64,000 nucleotides of DNA from Candidatus Anaeroferrophillus wilburensis. Lineage in GTDB: Bacteria; Desulfobacterota; Anaeroferrophillalia; Anaeroferrophillales; Anaeroferrophillaceae. Within the stretch, counting starts at the first letter, position 1, and each line of letters begins with the position of its first letter. Below, piece after piece: positions 45,399 through 55,717 of this stretch. The translations under genes and the position numbers were made by a program. The DNA lies in NCBI GenBank assembly GCA_016934315.1, contig JAFGSY010000007.1:1-64000 (forward strand), in the 5' to 3' direction. The notes beneath the pieces are model-generated. The model was not told the origin of the DNA, did no database searches, and worked only from the letters and a program-made list of their open reading frames with translations.

Positions 45399-45796
45399 GG
45401 TCTTACTCTCCTAAAGCGCTGGTTAGGCAAAAACCTGCCATTCCCGGTGTAAGGCAGGACGGCCCCCCCCTTCAGCAACACCGCCCCCGGTGGATCGTGT
45501 CAATCATCTTTCGCTTCTTTCTTTGCAGTACCCTGAACTTCTCTGCCAGATATTGTTCGTGTCCCGGTCCAGCCAGCAAAGCACCACCATCAATCAGCAG
45601 ATGACAAAACAACGGATGCACAGTATAGTATTAGAAAAACATGGCTGCTGAGGGGTTGCTGCGCCGGGGAACGTCATGGGATTCCCGCTCCAGCACCCGA
45701 AACGGGAACTCCTCCGGCTGCAAAAGGACACAAAAGCAGCAAGTTCCCGGCGCAACGGACAGCATGAGCCTCGCCGCCCAACCAACCGGGCACCCA
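45399..45796. other. Divergent intergenic region, GNAT fusion to flavoprotein
   Basis: About 400 bases between the divergent amidohydrolase fusion and flavoprotein genes. An open frame runs from 45641 into the flavoprotein, but its first 52 codons look non-coding. I see no clear promoter, RNA gene or repeat. Confidence 0.45.
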
Positions 45797-47389
45797 ATGA
45801 TCATTATATTGCCACAGGAACCGCTGATGAAGCACTGCCTGGATTTAGTTTTATCCCCCGAAGATGCCGCCACCAAGGAACGCTATCTTCAGCATATTGC
45901 TCGAGCGCTGAAGATACATCCTCGGCAGATTACTTACAATAAAATTATTCGTAGATCGGTGGATGCGCGGCGCCAGTCGGTGAAAGTGAATATCAGGGTT
46001 CTGGTGTGGCATGATGAATTACCACCAGATGAACCGGGGAACGTTTTTACCTACCCGGATGTCCACGGCAAAACCGAAGTGCATATCATCGGTGCAGGTC
46101 CGGGCGGCTTATTTGCCGGCCTGCGTTTGATAGAGCTGGGATACAAGCCGGTTATTCTGGAAAGAGGAAAGGATGTCAAAGCCCGCAGACATGATATTGC
46201 GGCCATTTATCAACAACAGCAGATAAACCCGGATTCAAACTTCTGCTTTGGCGAAGGGGGGGCCGGAACCTTTTCCGACGGCAAGCTCTATACCCGTTCA
46301 AAAAAACGGGGCAGCGTGCAAAAGATTCTTGAGGTCTTGCATTTTCATGGTGCATCTGAAGATATCTTGATTGAAGCGCACCCCCATATAGGCACCAACA
46401 AACTGCCGGCCATTGTTCAGGCGCTCCGGGGGAGCATTCTGGCGGCCGGCGGTGAGATCCATTATAACAGCCGCGTCGAAGAGTTCCTGCTTACCAACAA
46501 TCGGCTCAGCGGCATCAAAACCCAAAACGATACAATTCCGGTTCAGCAGGTCATCCTGGCGGCAGGCCATTCTGCCCGGACTCTATTCACCATGATGAGT
46601 GCAAGGGGAATCACTCTCGAGGCAAAACCTTTCGCCATGGGAGTCCGCGTAGAGCATCCACAAGAACTTATCGACCGGCTTCAATACCATGGCAGCGGTC
46701 GCGGCGATTATCTGCCAGCGGCCGCCTATGCGCTGGCAACCCAAGTTGCCGGACGGGGCGTCTATTCCTTTTGCATGTGCCCCGGTGGTTATATTGTCCC
46801 CGCCGCAACGTCGGACATGGAAATCGTCGTCAACGGCATGTCCTCTGCTGCGCGTCATTCAAAATACGCCAATGCCGGCATGGTAGTCGAAATTCAATTA
46901 TGCGATATTCCGCAGTTGGATCAAGATAGTGCGTTGGCCGGCCTGCAATTCCAGCAGGAACTGGAGCAGCATGCCAAACTGCATGGCGGGGGAGGGCAGA
47001 TTGCCCCGGCACAGCGAATAACCGACTTTGTGTCCGGCAGGCTTTCGCAATCACTGCCTGACACCTCCTATCATCCCGGCACGTCAAGCTCCCCATTGCA
47101 CGAATGGCTGCCGGAACACATTGCAAGACGACTTGCAGAAAGCTTCAAGGCGTTCGACAGGCGCATGAAAGGTTTTTTGACCAGCGAGGCGGTTATCCTG
47201 GGGGTTGAATCACGCACTTCATCACCCGTTCGCATCCCGCGCAATCATGAAACCTTGCAGCATATCCACATTGCCAACCTCTACCCGTGCGGCGAAGGCG
47301 CCGGCTATGCAGGAGGGATTGTTTCATCGGCGATAGACGGTGAACGGTGCGCTGAAGCCGTCTGCAAAAACATCCTCCAGGCAATGTAG
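45797..47389 (+). CDS. FAD-dependent oxidoreductase, COG2509 type
   Basis: 530 residues. A short N-terminal domain (LSPEDAATKERYLQHIARALKIHPRQI region, about 15-45, and VNIRVLVW) precedes the FAD-binding motif HIIGAGPGGLFAGLRLIELGY (about 97-117, GxGxxG). GEGGAGTFSDGKLYTR and a C-terminal LYPCGEGAGYAGGI fit the uncharacterised FAD-dependent dehydrogenase family COG2509, common in anaerobes. The reaction is unknown. The start is uncertain: ATG 45797 begins the conserved part, while ATG 45827 has a better AGGA site. The gene stands alone, followed by a 467-base gap. Confidence 0.85.
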   Translation: MIIILPQEPLMKHCLDLVLSPEDAATKERYLQHIARALKIHPRQITYNKIIRRSVDARRQSVKVNIRVLVWHDELPPDEPGNVFTYPDVHGKTEVHIIGAGPGGLFAGLRLIELGYKPVILERGKDVKARRHDIAAIYQQQQINPDSNFCFGEGGAGTFSDGKLYTRSKKRGSVQKILEVLHFHGASEDILIEAHPHIGTNKLPAIVQALRGSILAAGGEIHYNSRVEEFLLTNNRLSGIKTQNDTIPVQQVILAAGHSARTLFTMMSARGITLEAKPFAMGVRVEHPQELIDRLQYHGSGRGDYLPAAAYALATQVAGRGVYSFCMCPGGYIVPAATSDMEIVVNGMSSAARHSKYANAGMVVEIQLCDIPQLDQDSALAGLQFQQELEQHAKLHGGGGQIAPAQRITDFVSGRLSQSLPDTSYHPGTSSSPLHEWLPEHIARRLAESFKAFDRRMKGFLTSEAVILGVESRTSSPVRIPRNHETLQHIHIANLYPCGEGAGYAGGIVSSAIDGERCAEAVCKNILQAM

Positions 47390-47856
47390 GGCAAGCGGCC
47401 CACGGTCCTCAGATGTTGGCCATACCGGCACGCTTCATCTTGGCTGGCTGCCTTTTCAAGATCTTCCGGAACACGGTTCATATCTCTTGAACAACGACTG
47501 AAGGATGTCTTGCGACATTCTTTTTTGCCAATTACTGCTTTAGCATCCTCATAACACCCCAGATATTCCTGCGGTTAAAACCTTCCTCTGTCTTGTTCTT
47601 GAACAACAATTTTTTAGAAAACATGGGGACCGCCGTGATCAGGACTGTACGGGAACCGTTTTCCAGAGGCTCTGACCCTACGAAGGATGGCCAATACTTC
47701 CCGTCTCCTCAGCCCATGAGCGGAACATCACAGGAGTGCTGAACACTGCAGACAGCGCCATCAGGGAACCGGTTTAAAGGTTGAATTAGCTGAACTTTGC
47801 TGTTATAACTCCTGCCAGACGAATATTGTCACCTGGATGGTAACGGGCAAAAATAC
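47390..47856. other. Intergenic region upstream of purF
   Basis: 467 bases without a convincing gene. The purF promoter is near the right end. I see no purine riboswitch signature and no strong palindrome that would suit PurR. Confidence 0.5.
47781..47809 (+). promoter_or_regulatory. Sigma-70-type promoter of purF
   Basis: TTGAAT (47781-47786) and TATAAC (47804-47809) are 17 bases apart and about 50 bases before the purF ATG. Likely drives purF and perhaps nadE and the genes after it. Confidence 0.6.
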
Positions 47857-49227
47857 ATGTGTGGAATTATCGGAATTTTCAACCACCCCGAGGCCAGCAA
47901 TCTGGCCTATCTGGGGCTGTATGCCATGCAGCACCGGGGCCAGGAGAGTGCCGGCATTATCTCAACCGACGGCAGTCAGTTTGCCATTCACAAAGGCATG
48001 GGTCTGGTTGCTGATATTTTCTCCGAGGAAACCATTGCCAATCTCCCCGGCAACCGGGCCATCGGCCATGTGCGCTATTCCACCGCCGGGGCCAGCAGCC
48101 TGGAAAATGCCCAGCCATTTATGATCAATTTTTCCCTGGGCACCCTGGCGATCGCCCACAATGGCAACCTGGTAAATGCCGAAGAGCTTAAAAGATCGCT
48201 GGTCAACACCGGTTCCATTTTCCAGTCCTCAATGGATTCCGAAGTGGTTATGCATCTTATCGCCTGTTCCCGGGAACCAAAACTGATCGGCCGGCTGGCC
48301 GATTCCTTGAAGCAGGTAAAAGGGGCTTATTCCCTGCTTTTTCTCAATGAACACCAGATGATTGCCGCCCGGGACCCGCGGGCAATCCGGCCCCTGGTGC
48401 TGGGAAAGCTCAAGGGTGCCTATATCGTTGCCTCGGAAACCTGCGCCTTTGATCTGCTGGAAGCTGAATTTGTCCGGGAGATAGCTCCCGGTGAAATCCT
48501 GACCATTTCCGATCGGGGGATCAAGTCCTATTTTCCCTTCCCCCTTGCCAAAACGGCCCACTGCATTTTTGAATACATCTATTTTGCCCGACCCGACAGT
48601 ATCATGTTCGGGGAAACCGTCTATGATGTCCGCATCCGCCTGGGTCGCCAACTGGCCCGGGAACACCCGGTTGAAGCGGACATGATTATTCCCATCCCTG
48701 ATTCCGGTACTCCGGCGGCCCTCGGCTATGCCAAGGAAACCGGCATCCCCTTTGAGCTGGGGCTGATCAGAAACCACTATGTGGGACGCACCTTCATTGA
48801 GCCGCAAAGCTCCATTCGCCATTTCGGCGTAAAAATAAAGCTGAACGCCATTAAAAGCATTATTAAGGATAAGCGGGTGATCGTCATTGATGACTCCATT
48901 GTCCGGGGAACCACCTCAAGAAAGATCATCAAGATGATCAAGGCGGCCGGCGCCCGTGAGGTCCATGTACGGATCAGCTCGCCCCCCACCGACTATCCCT
49001 GCTTTTACGGCATTGACACCCCCAGCAGAGGAGAACTCATTGCTTCCAGCCACACGGTTGAAGATATAAGAAAATACATCACTGCTGACAGCTTGGGTTA
49101 TATCAGCACAGAGGGATTACGACAGGTTGTGCGCTGTCAGGAGTGCTTCTGCGATGCCTGTTTCTCCGGCCATTACCCGGTTAGTTTCCCGGCAATCGAA
49201 GAGCCGGAGCAACCGGCTCTTTTCTGA
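47857..49227 (+). CDS. purF: Amidophosphoribosyltransferase
   Basis: 456 residues; catalyses the first step of purine synthesis from PRPP and glutamine. The chain begins MCGIIGIF, so Cys2 is directly exposed, with no propeptide. The PRPP site [14 protein letters not shown] is clear. Cysteines in [20 protein letters not shown] and [10 protein letters not shown] match the four ligands of the 4Fe-4S cluster in the Bacillus-type enzyme, so this is the oxygen-sensitive Fe-S form. The ribosome site is weak but the start is fixed by the catalytic Cys. Confidence 0.96.
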   Translation: MCGIIGIFNHPEASNLAYLGLYAMQHRGQESAGIISTDGSQFAIHKGMGLVADIFSEETIANLPGNRAIGHVRYSTAGASSLENAQPFMINFSLGTLAIAHNGNLVNAEELKRSLVNTGSIFQSSMDSEVVMHLIACSREPKLIGRLADSLKQVKGAYSLLFLNEHQMIAARDPRAIRPLVLGKLKGAYIVASETCAFDLLEAEFVREIAPGEILTISDRGIKSYFPFPLAKTAHCIFEYIYFARPDSIMFGETVYDVRIRLGRQLAREHPVEADMIIPIPDSGTPAALGYAKETGIPFELGLIRNHYVGRTFIEPQSSIRHFGVKIKLNAIKSIIKDKRVIVIDDSIVRGTTSRKIIKMIKAAGAREVHVRISSPPTDYPCFYGIDTPSRGELIASSHTVEDIRKYITADSLGYISTEGLRQVVRCQECFCDACFSGHYPVSFPAIEEPEQPALF

Positions 49228-49268
49228 ATATCCAGCAATCCGTTTTATCAGGCCATCTATTTTGCGTT

Positions 49269-50924
49269 ATGAAAATTGCCCTTGCCCAGCTCAATCCAAC
49301 GGTGGGAGATATAGACGGCAACCTTGGGCGCCTGCAACAGGTTCTTGAGGATCTACGTCCTGAACAGCCGGACCTGGTAGTCTGCCCTGAGCTCTACCTT
49401 ACCGGCTACCCCCCCCGTGATCTTTTGGAACGAACCTCTTTCATTGATGAAGTGGAGCAGGGAATCCGCCAGCTTTGCCTCATGACGGAAGCTTTTCCTG
49501 GCTTGGGGCTGTTGCTTGGCACCATTACCCGCGCCCCCCTCAACGCCAATCGAAAACTGCATAATTCAGCGGTGCTGATTGCTGCCGGAGAAGTTATCTT
49601 TACCCAGCATAAAAGCCTGTTGCCCGTCTATGATGTTTTTGATGAACAACGCTACTTTGAGCCGGCGGCCACGGTTGCCGTCTGCCCCTTCAAAGGGGAA
49701 ACACTGGGAATTTCCATTTGTGAGGATGCCTGGAACAACCCTGAGTTGGATCACATGCCTGCCTATGCCGTTGATCCCATAGCCCTGTTGGCCAAACAGC
49801 GGGCAACCGTCCTGATCAACCTCTCCGCCTCCCCCTTTCAGCTTGGCAAGGAGCAGCTTCGCCAACGGATAATCAGCAGTCACGCCAAACGCCATCAGCT
49901 GCCTTTCATCCTCGTCAACCAAGTGGGCGGCAATGATGAACTGATCTTTGACGGCCAGAGTTTGGTGGTTAATCGCCAGGGGTCAGTGGCACTGGCAGCA
50001 GCACCTTTTACATCGGAAATTCGCTGCCTGACACTGGCCGAAATCGAAACACTCCCTCCCCAGACAGATCTGCTTGCCGGTGATGATCTGGACCAGATCC
50101 GCCAGGCGCTGATCCTCGGCATTCGCGACTACTTTCGCAAATGCGGTTTTCATCAGGGCCTCATCGGTCTTTCAGGAGGCATCGATTCAGCCTTGGTATG
50201 CTGCCTGGCAGTGGAAGCTCTGGGAAAGGATAATGTCTGGGGAGTCAGCATGCCTTCACCCTTCTCCTCCCGGGGAAGTATTGACGACGCCAGGAAGCTG
50301 GCCGAAAATCTCGGTATCCAGTTTGCTATCATTCCCATCAACACCCTTTATGAAGCCTATCTTACCACCATGAAGCCACTGTTTGCCGGGCGGCCGCCTG
50401 ATGTTACCGAGGAGAATATTCAGGCCCGCATCAGGGGCTCCCTGCTTATGGCCCTGTCCAACAAATTTGGCCACTTGGTGCTGGCTACCGGCAATAAAAG
50501 TGAGCTGGCAGTGGGTTACTGCACGCTCTACGGTGACATGTGCGGCGGCCTGAGCGTCATCTCCGACCTGCCGAAAACAACTGTTTACCGGCTGGCTGAA
50601 CGGCTCAACCGTGCGAAGGAGATTATCCCCCGGGAAACAATCAGCAAGCCCCCCTCCGCCGAACTGCGCCCGGACCAGAAAGACCAGGACACCCTTCCGC
50701 CGTATGACATCCTGGATCAGATATTGGCTCTTTTTGTTGATCAGGGGAAATCAGCAGCTGAAATCATCGGCCAGGGCTTTGCGCCAGAAACCGTCACCTG
50801 GGTTGCCCGGGCGGTATATAAAAATGAATATAAGCGGCGGCAGGCGGCACCGGGACTGAAAGTCACCAGCAAGGCTTTCGGTATGGGACGCCGGATACCG
50901 ATTGCGGCCCACTACACTATCTAA
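49269..50924 (+). CDS. nadE: Glutamine-dependent NAD+ synthetase
   Basis: 551 residues with an N-terminal nitrilase-type glutaminase domain (about 1-245; catalytic Cys in ISICEDAW) and a C-terminal synthetase domain with the pyrophosphatase loop LSGGIDSALV (about 300-309). It amidates nicotinic acid adenine dinucleotide. The length is normal for the two-domain bacterial form. It follows purF by 41 bases and precedes a small protein and a SelW gene in the same direction, so a shared transcript is likely. Confidence 0.95.
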   Translation: MKIALAQLNPTVGDIDGNLGRLQQVLEDLRPEQPDLVVCPELYLTGYPPRDLLERTSFIDEVEQGIRQLCLMTEAFPGLGLLLGTITRAPLNANRKLHNSAVLIAAGEVIFTQHKSLLPVYDVFDEQRYFEPAATVAVCPFKGETLGISICEDAWNNPELDHMPAYAVDPIALLAKQRATVLINLSASPFQLGKEQLRQRIISSHAKRHQLPFILVNQVGGNDELIFDGQSLVVNRQGSVALAAAPFTSEIRCLTLAEIETLPPQTDLLAGDDLDQIRQALILGIRDYFRKCGFHQGLIGLSGGIDSALVCCLAVEALGKDNVWGVSMPSPFSSRGSIDDARKLAENLGIQFAIIPINTLYEAYLTTMKPLFAGRPPDVTEENIQARIRGSLLMALSNKFGHLVLATGNKSELAVGYCTLYGDMCGGLSVISDLPKTTVYRLAERLNRAKEIIPRETISKPPSAELRPDQKDQDTLPPYDILDQILALFVDQGKSAAEIIGQGFAPETVTWVARAVYKNEYKRRQAAPGLKVTSKAFGMGRRIPIAAHYTI

Positions 50925-50938
50925 CAAGGAGACATCAT

Positions 50939-51151
50939 ATGACAACACAACAGGCTAAACGATATACTCTGGAAGAGGGGTTGGTGCTCACCTATAATGA
51001 ACGAGGCTGGGTGCTGCTGCGTAACGGTGAAGAACCGGTCGGCTCTGATCTTCACCAGGAGAATCTGAAAATTCCCTACAAGGGCCACAAAACGCTGCTT
51101 GGCTATGTTAACGAGATCATTACCAACGGCCTGGAAGATCCGGTCCATTAA
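50939..51151 (+). CDS. Small hypothetical protein
   Basis: 70 residues (MTTQQAKRYTLEEGLVL...), soluble, with no Cys and no membrane segment. AAGGAGA precedes the ATG at good spacing, and it starts 14 bases after nadE, so it is very likely translated. I do not recognise the family. It is followed 49 bases on by the SelW-type selenoprotein. The spacing suggests a small operon with nadE. Confidence 0.75.
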   Translation: MTTQQAKRYTLEEGLVLTYNERGWVLLRNGEEPVGSDLHQENLKIPYKGHKTLLGYVNEIITNGLEDPVH

Positions 51152-51200
51152 TATTCAGCATGACGCTGAGCACAATCCCTCACCGACCATGGAGAGCGGG

Positions 51201-51428
51201 ATGAAAATTACCATTGAATACTGCGGCGAGTGAAACTATCGGCCAAAAGCCGTCAGTCTGGCGGAAAACATCAAAAAGGCATTGCCGGCCGAGGTGGAAC
51301 TGATCAAATCACGAGGTGGAGTTTTTGAAATTACCGCCGGGCAGCAGCTTGTTTATTCAAAAAAGGCAACCGGGGTTTTCCCTGACCAGAAACAGATTAT
51401 CCGAAAACTGGAACAGCTGGCGACCTAG
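51201..51428 (+). CDS. SelW/Rdx-family selenoprotein (UGA = Sec11)
   Basis: 75 codons, with an in-frame TGA at 51231-51233. Reading it as selenocysteine gives MKITIEYCGEU-NYRPKA..., the CxxU redox motif and NYxP segment of the SelW/SelT/SelH (Rdx) family. The rest matches too: a GGVFEIT strand, then YSKKATGVFP. Codons after the UGA continue in frame to TAG at 51426. GGAGAG precedes the ATG. A hairpin starts 16 bases after the UGA. The protein is probably a thioredoxin-fold redox protein. Standard gene callers would miss or truncate it. Confidence 0.9.
51250..51264 (+). promoter_or_regulatory. Bacterial SECIS-like hairpin in the SelW gene
   Basis: A six-pair stem (51250-51255 with 51259-51264, one U-G pair) closes a GUC loop. 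It begins 16 bases after the UGA, inside the coding region, where SelB-binding elements lie in bacteria. The loop sequence A-GUC-U resembles the GGUCU loop of E. coli fdhF. Confidence 0.6.
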
Positions 51429-51640
51429 GCCTGTTTGCCAAGACTGCCAGTTCGTGACTTTCCCCCTAATAACAGTTTTGCAACCATTTATTCCTGGCAA
51501 CCACCATAAACCGGCCTGAATCATGAACAACTGTCGGCACGGTTCATGCAAAACATCGGTCAGGAAACTCCTGCTGAACACCATTCCGTCTGATGAAGTG
51601 CGTTTATCTCTGGCGGGCACAGCGCAAAGGTTCCCTGTCT

Positions 51641-52783
51641 ATGACTGATGATATCCTGCAGGAAAACCGGCAGCTGCGATATCAGCTCCAGCATTTGCTG
51701 CAGAATGCCCAGCAAAACGAGATAAAAAAACTGCGCTTTGATGAACTGGAGCTTGAACTCATCAGCGCCGGCTCCATCACTGAGCTGGTCCAGCTGATCA
51801 CCGGCTGGTATCGTACCCGGTTCAAGATTGATTTCGTCACCCTCGCTTTGGTCGACCAGGAGTATGAACTACGGCGGATTGCCGAGGAAACAGAGCCTCC
51901 CTGGGATCAGCTGGCGGAGATTCTTTTCATAAGTGAGCCAGCAACCTTGCAAAACCTCTACGCAGCACCGGCCAAACCACTTTTGCAGACCTATGACTCT
52001 CGTTGCCACACCTTCCTGTTTCCCCAAGACCCTCTCCCTCCGGCTTCTGTTGCCCTGTTACCCCTCACCCGCCAGGGAAGGCTGCTAGGCAGCCTGAACC
52101 TTGGAAGCCGGCAAAAAGAACGTTATATGACCAACGGCAGCACGGATTTTCTCGAACATCTGGCCGCCGTAGTGGCCATCTGCCTGGAAAATACGATCAA
52201 CATTGAACGGTTGCAACGGGTGGCACTCACCGATTCATTGACCGGTGTTTTCAATCGCGGTTTTTTCGACCGCCGGCTGGGGGATGAGGTTTCCCGTGCC
52301 TATCGCTACGGGCAACCCCTCTCATGCCTGTTTCTCGACCTGGACCACTTCAAAACCATTAATGACCGGCTGGGACACCAGAGCGGCGACCAGGTGCTCC
52401 GTGGTCTGACCCGGCTGATCAATATCCACCTACGCCGAAGTGATATCATCGCCCGCTACGGCGGCGAGGAGTTTGTCATCCTCCTGCCCCACACCACTGG
52501 CGCAAACGCTTTTGATATCGCTGAACGGATACGCCAAACCATTGAAAATCATCACTTTACCCTGCAGCAGCATGCGCTGGGCACCAAAGTGACCATCTCC
52601 ATCGGCATTGCCACCCTAGTTCCTTCAAGGGGGACACAGCCACCCACGGCCAAGGCTAATATTCTGGTAGAAGCAGCCGACCAGGCACTGTTGGAAGCAA
52701 AAAAAAGGGGAAGAAATCTGGTTGTCTGCGCCCAGGGGGTATTGCCAAGGCAAGGCACATCAGAAGATAGTTGCTTCTCATGA
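51641..52783 (+). CDS. Diguanylate cyclase with N-terminal DUF484/GAF-like sensor
   Basis: 380 residues. A short coiled coil (about 1-35) precedes a DUF484/GAF-like sensor (about 35-190) and a GGDEF domain (about 200-365) with the active GGEEF motif. RRSD five residues before GGEEF forms the product-inhibition I-site. It should make cyclic di-GMP. I chose ATG 51641, with AAAGG upstream, rather than the earlier ATG at 51593. The sensor ligand is unknown. There is no EAL partner nearby. Confidence 0.9.
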   Translation: MTDDILQENRQLRYQLQHLLQNAQQNEIKKLRFDELELELISAGSITELVQLITGWYRTRFKIDFVTLALVDQEYELRRIAEETEPPWDQLAEILFISEPATLQNLYAAPAKPLLQTYDSRCHTFLFPQDPLPPASVALLPLTRQGRLLGSLNLGSRQKERYMTNGSTDFLEHLAAVVAICLENTINIERLQRVALTDSLTGVFNRGFFDRRLGDEVSRAYRYGQPLSCLFLDLDHFKTINDRLGHQSGDQVLRGLTRLINIHLRRSDIIARYGGEEFVILLPHTTGANAFDIAERIRQTIENHHFTLQQHALGTKVTISIGIATLVPSRGTQPPTAKANILVEAADQALLEAKKRGRNLVVCAQGVLPRQGTSEDSCFS

Positions 52784-52877
52784 ACACATTCCAATGGTCA
52801 GGGTGCAGAAAATTACTGTCTAGGCAGGGTAGCGGCAAACACTTACGTTAGGAAGAGGCAGGTGAACAATAACACCG

Positions 52878-53876
52878 TCAGGTTGCCGCAGGAACATTCA
52901 GGGCACAATAAGCAGCCCCCAGGAGAGCAGCCTGTTCATTGAGAATAACCGATACCGGGAAACGGGGCATGATCTCGCTGAGCCTTCCCTTATGGTTGAA
53001 AGCCGCCAGGAAACAAGGCTGCTGGAGTTTGGTCAGAATTTTAGGCGGAATGCCACCGCCAAGGAACAGACCGCCGATGGTCATGCCGATCAGTGCCAGG
53101 TCGCCGGCAGCCGACCCCAGCAGGGCAACAAACTTTTCCAGTGCTGCAAGACATAGAGGATCACCCTCGGCCATGGCACGCTCGGCAATCAGCCGGGGGG
53201 CATTGTCCCTGGTCAGCTGTTCCACCAACCAGGCCGGCTCCTGATAACACCCGCTATCCCGCAGCCAACAATAGATCGTGTAAAGTCCGGGACCTGAAAG
53301 GACTCGCTCAAGGCTGACGTGCCCAAAACGTCCCGCCAAATAGTGCCAAAGTGCCAGATCATCTTCGGCTAAAGGAGCAAAGCCCACATGCCCCCCCTCG
53401 GAGGGCACCGGCATATACTGACCGTTGCAAGCAACCAGCAGCGCCGTTCCCAAACCGGTTCCCGGTGCCATGAGCCCAACATTCGCACCAGCAGCCCCTC
53501 TACCCCGCTGCAGCTGAAATACTTCGTTTTTCCGCAGGAGCGGCACTGCATAGGCGGTGGCCACCAGATCATTGATAAGCTGCACCCGCGGCCAGCCAAA
53601 ACGCCGGGCAAGGGCAGCTTCCGACACTTTCCATGGCAGGTTGGCAGCTTTCACCTGCCTCCGGTCAACCGCCCCGGCAACCCCCAGGCAAACAGCGGCA
53701 ATGGGAACGTGATAGCCAGTAATGAAACGCTCGAGAAGCTCTTCCAAGGTCGCCGCAGCACCACTGTGGTACGTCACCCCATAACGCAGCAGTGGGCGCT
53801 TCGTTTTTCCCCGAACAAAAAGTCCGAGACTGGTTTTGGTCCCGCCGATATCCCCGGCCAGGACATAGTCCACCAT
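52878..53876 (-). CDS. glk: Glucokinase
   Basis: 332 residues of the Glk family. The phosphate loop LAGDIGGTKTSLGLF is at the N-terminus, LINDLVATAYAVP carries the catalytic Asp, and PGTGLGTALL and PSEGGHVGF follow. It phosphorylates glucose with ATP. Its ATG at 53876 overlaps the stop of pgi as TGATG, so the two are coupled. Order pgi-glk gives the first two glycolytic steps in one transcript. Confidence 0.93.
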   Translation of the reverse strand: MVDYVLAGDIGGTKTSLGLFVRGKTKRPLLRYGVTYHSGAAATLEELLERFITGYHVPIAAVCLGVAGAVDRRQVKAANLPWKVSEAALARRFGWPRVQLINDLVATAYAVPLLRKNEVFQLQRGRGAAGANVGLMAPGTGLGTALLVACNGQYMPVPSEGGHVGFAPLAEDDLALWHYLAGRFGHVSLERVLSGPGLYTIYCWLRDSGCYQEPAWLVEQLTRDNAPRLIAERAMAEGDPLCLAALEKFVALLGSAAGDLALIGMTIGGLFLGGGIPPKILTKLQQPCFLAAFNHKGRLSEIMPRFPVSVILNEQAALLGAAYCALNVPAAT

Positions 53877-55597
53877 CAACCGGCAGCCAGCAGCGCAAGC
53901 AGCTGCTTTAAACCGGCAATCGGTGAGCCTGAAAGGTGAATGCGCAGCAGCCGGCGGCCATTTTCCTCCAAAGCCTGATAATCTCCCTGAGCCTGGGCAG
54001 CAATCAGGACACCAAACGTATACAGTTGTCCAGGGATCATTATGTCACAATCACCATCAGCGGTAAGCTGGAGAAAGACCCCTCGGTTGCCATCCCCTTT
54101 ATGCAGCTGGCCGGTGGAGTGAAGAAACCGGGGACCATATCCCAGGGTAGTCTCCACCTGGCACCGTCGCCGGAGCAGCAGGCGCAATTGCTGTAAGAGA
54201 GCGTCGTTCTTAGGAAACATGGGCAGGTAGGCCATCAGAGCCAGGTAATCTCCCGGCTGCACCCGACTTAAAAAGGTAGCAAGAACAGCTCCTACTGATC
54301 CGGGCTGAACTGCTGCATCCAGGCCGTAGACAGTCAGATATTCATCCTGGACTAACGGCGGGCGGATCGGCAGGCTGCCGGTTGTTTTGCAGGCCGCCAT
54401 CACTTCCCGGGCCTTACTTTTAGCGGCTTCAACATTGGGCTGATCAAAGGGGTTGACCTCCAGGACAGCCCCGGCCGCCGCCGTTGCCATCTCCCATCGA
54501 TAAAATTCCTGCGCCAAGCTGATGCTCTCCTGGACTTCAATACTGATCAGCGGAAGTCCTGCCTGCCGGAGAGCATCAAGGTCTGCCGCCAACGATTCCT
54601 GATGATCGCCAACCAGCTGCAGGGCAACAAAACAACAATCAGGGCCATAGGATTCAGCATCTGCCAGCGGCTCGCCAACCACCGGCAGGATGCCCCGGCC
54701 CCGTTTGCCGGTACTTTCAGCCACCAGCTGTTCAACCCAGACACCGAAAGAGGCAAGTTTTGGCGTTGTCAGAAAAACAACCTTGTCCCGGCCGGCCAGC
54801 GCCAGCTCACCCAATGCCGCGCCCAGAACCAGCGCCGGATTGTCTGCTGCCGGCACCCCAGGACCGCAAGCTGCCGCCATTATTCCGGTCTGGTTGAGCA
54901 GTGCACCAACGTTGATGCCAATTAACGCCGCCGGCAGCAGACCAAAAAAGGTCAGCGCTGAATAGCGCCCCCCCACCTCCTGAGGCGAGGAAAAAATCCG
55001 GCGGAACTGCTTTGCCAATGCCAGGGTTTCCAGTTTTGACCCCGGATCGGTAATCGCCACAAAATGGTTGCCCGGATTTTCCAGCACCGACTCTGCCAGC
55101 GAAAAAAAATAATTGAACAATGAGAGGGTTTCGATCGTTCCGCCGGATTTGCTGGAGACCAGGAACAGGGTCCGGGGAATGTCCAAGCCTGCAGCCAGTG
55201 CGCCAACGGCATCAGGATGGGTGCTATCCAGCACCTGCAAGACGGGATATCCGGCAGCATTGCCGAAAATAGTCATCAGGACTTCTGGCGCCAGGCTGCT
55301 GCCACCCATGCCCAGGAGAACGACATGGGTAAACCCCGCCGCTTTGATCTCTGCGGCAAAAGCAGCCAGGTTCTCTGTTTCGGCAATCATGCTGCTGGGC
55401 AGGGTCAACCAACCAAGCCGGTCAGCAAGCTCCGGCGTCGCAGCTGCCTGACGTGGATCGGCAACCCAGAGAGTACCATCCCTCTGCCACAAACGCCTGG
55501 GCAGGGAGACCTTCTCCCACAAGGCCAAGCGGGAATCCAAGACATCGGCGTAAAAACCCAGATGGAGAGCTTGAGTATTAAGTGCCTGACAGTTCAC
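53876..55597 (-). CDS. pgi: Glucose-6-phosphate isomerase
   Basis: 573 residues. The SIS-fold sugar-phosphate site reads LGMGGSSLAPEV (about 95-106), then VSSKSGGTIETLS and the central GGRYSALTFFGLLPA. The sequence is closest to the isomerase half of the fused transaldolase/Pgi proteins rather than to E. coli Pgi; no transaldolase domain is attached here. I chose the GTG at 55597, with AAGGAGG five bases upstream. Upstream ATGs exist but lack ribosome sites. It interconverts glucose-6-P and fructose-6-P and is coupled to glk. Confidence 0.88.
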   Translation of the reverse strand: MNCQALNTQALHLGFYADVLDSRLALWEKVSLPRRLWQRDGTLWVADPRQAAATPELADRLGWLTLPSSMIAETENLAAFAAEIKAAGFTHVVLLGMGGSSLAPEVLMTIFGNAAGYPVLQVLDSTHPDAVGALAAGLDIPRTLFLVSSKSGGTIETLSLFNYFFSLAESVLENPGNHFVAITDPGSKLETLALAKQFRRIFSSPQEVGGRYSALTFFGLLPAALIGINVGALLNQTGIMAAACGPGVPAADNPALVLGAALGELALAGRDKVVFLTTPKLASFGVWVEQLVAESTGKRGRGILPVVGEPLADAESYGPDCCFVALQLVGDHQESLAADLDALRQAGLPLISIEVQESISLAQEFYRWEMATAAAGAVLEVNPFDQPNVEAAKSKAREVMAACKTTGSLPIRPPLVQDEYLTVYGLDAAVQPGSVGAVLATFLSRVQPGDYLALMAYLPMFPKNDALLQQLRLLLRRRCQVETTLGYGPRFLHSTGQLHKGDGNRGVFLQLTADGDCDIMIPGQLYTFGVLIAAQAQGDYQALEENGRRLLRIHLSGSPIAGLKQLLALLAAG

Positions 55598-55717
55598 CAC
55601 CTCCTCCTTCCTGCAGATAATGTTGTGCATCAAAGATAAGGAACCCATGCCGGAAATAAGCCAACCAGCAACCATGCTGCCGGGAAAACATCAGCTGGCG
55701 GGGTAACACATGATGAA

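Noticed and set aside
51316-51519. 67-codon + strand ORF beginning inside the SelW gene
   Set aside because: It is in a different frame from the SelW sequence and has no ribosome site or recognisable motif.
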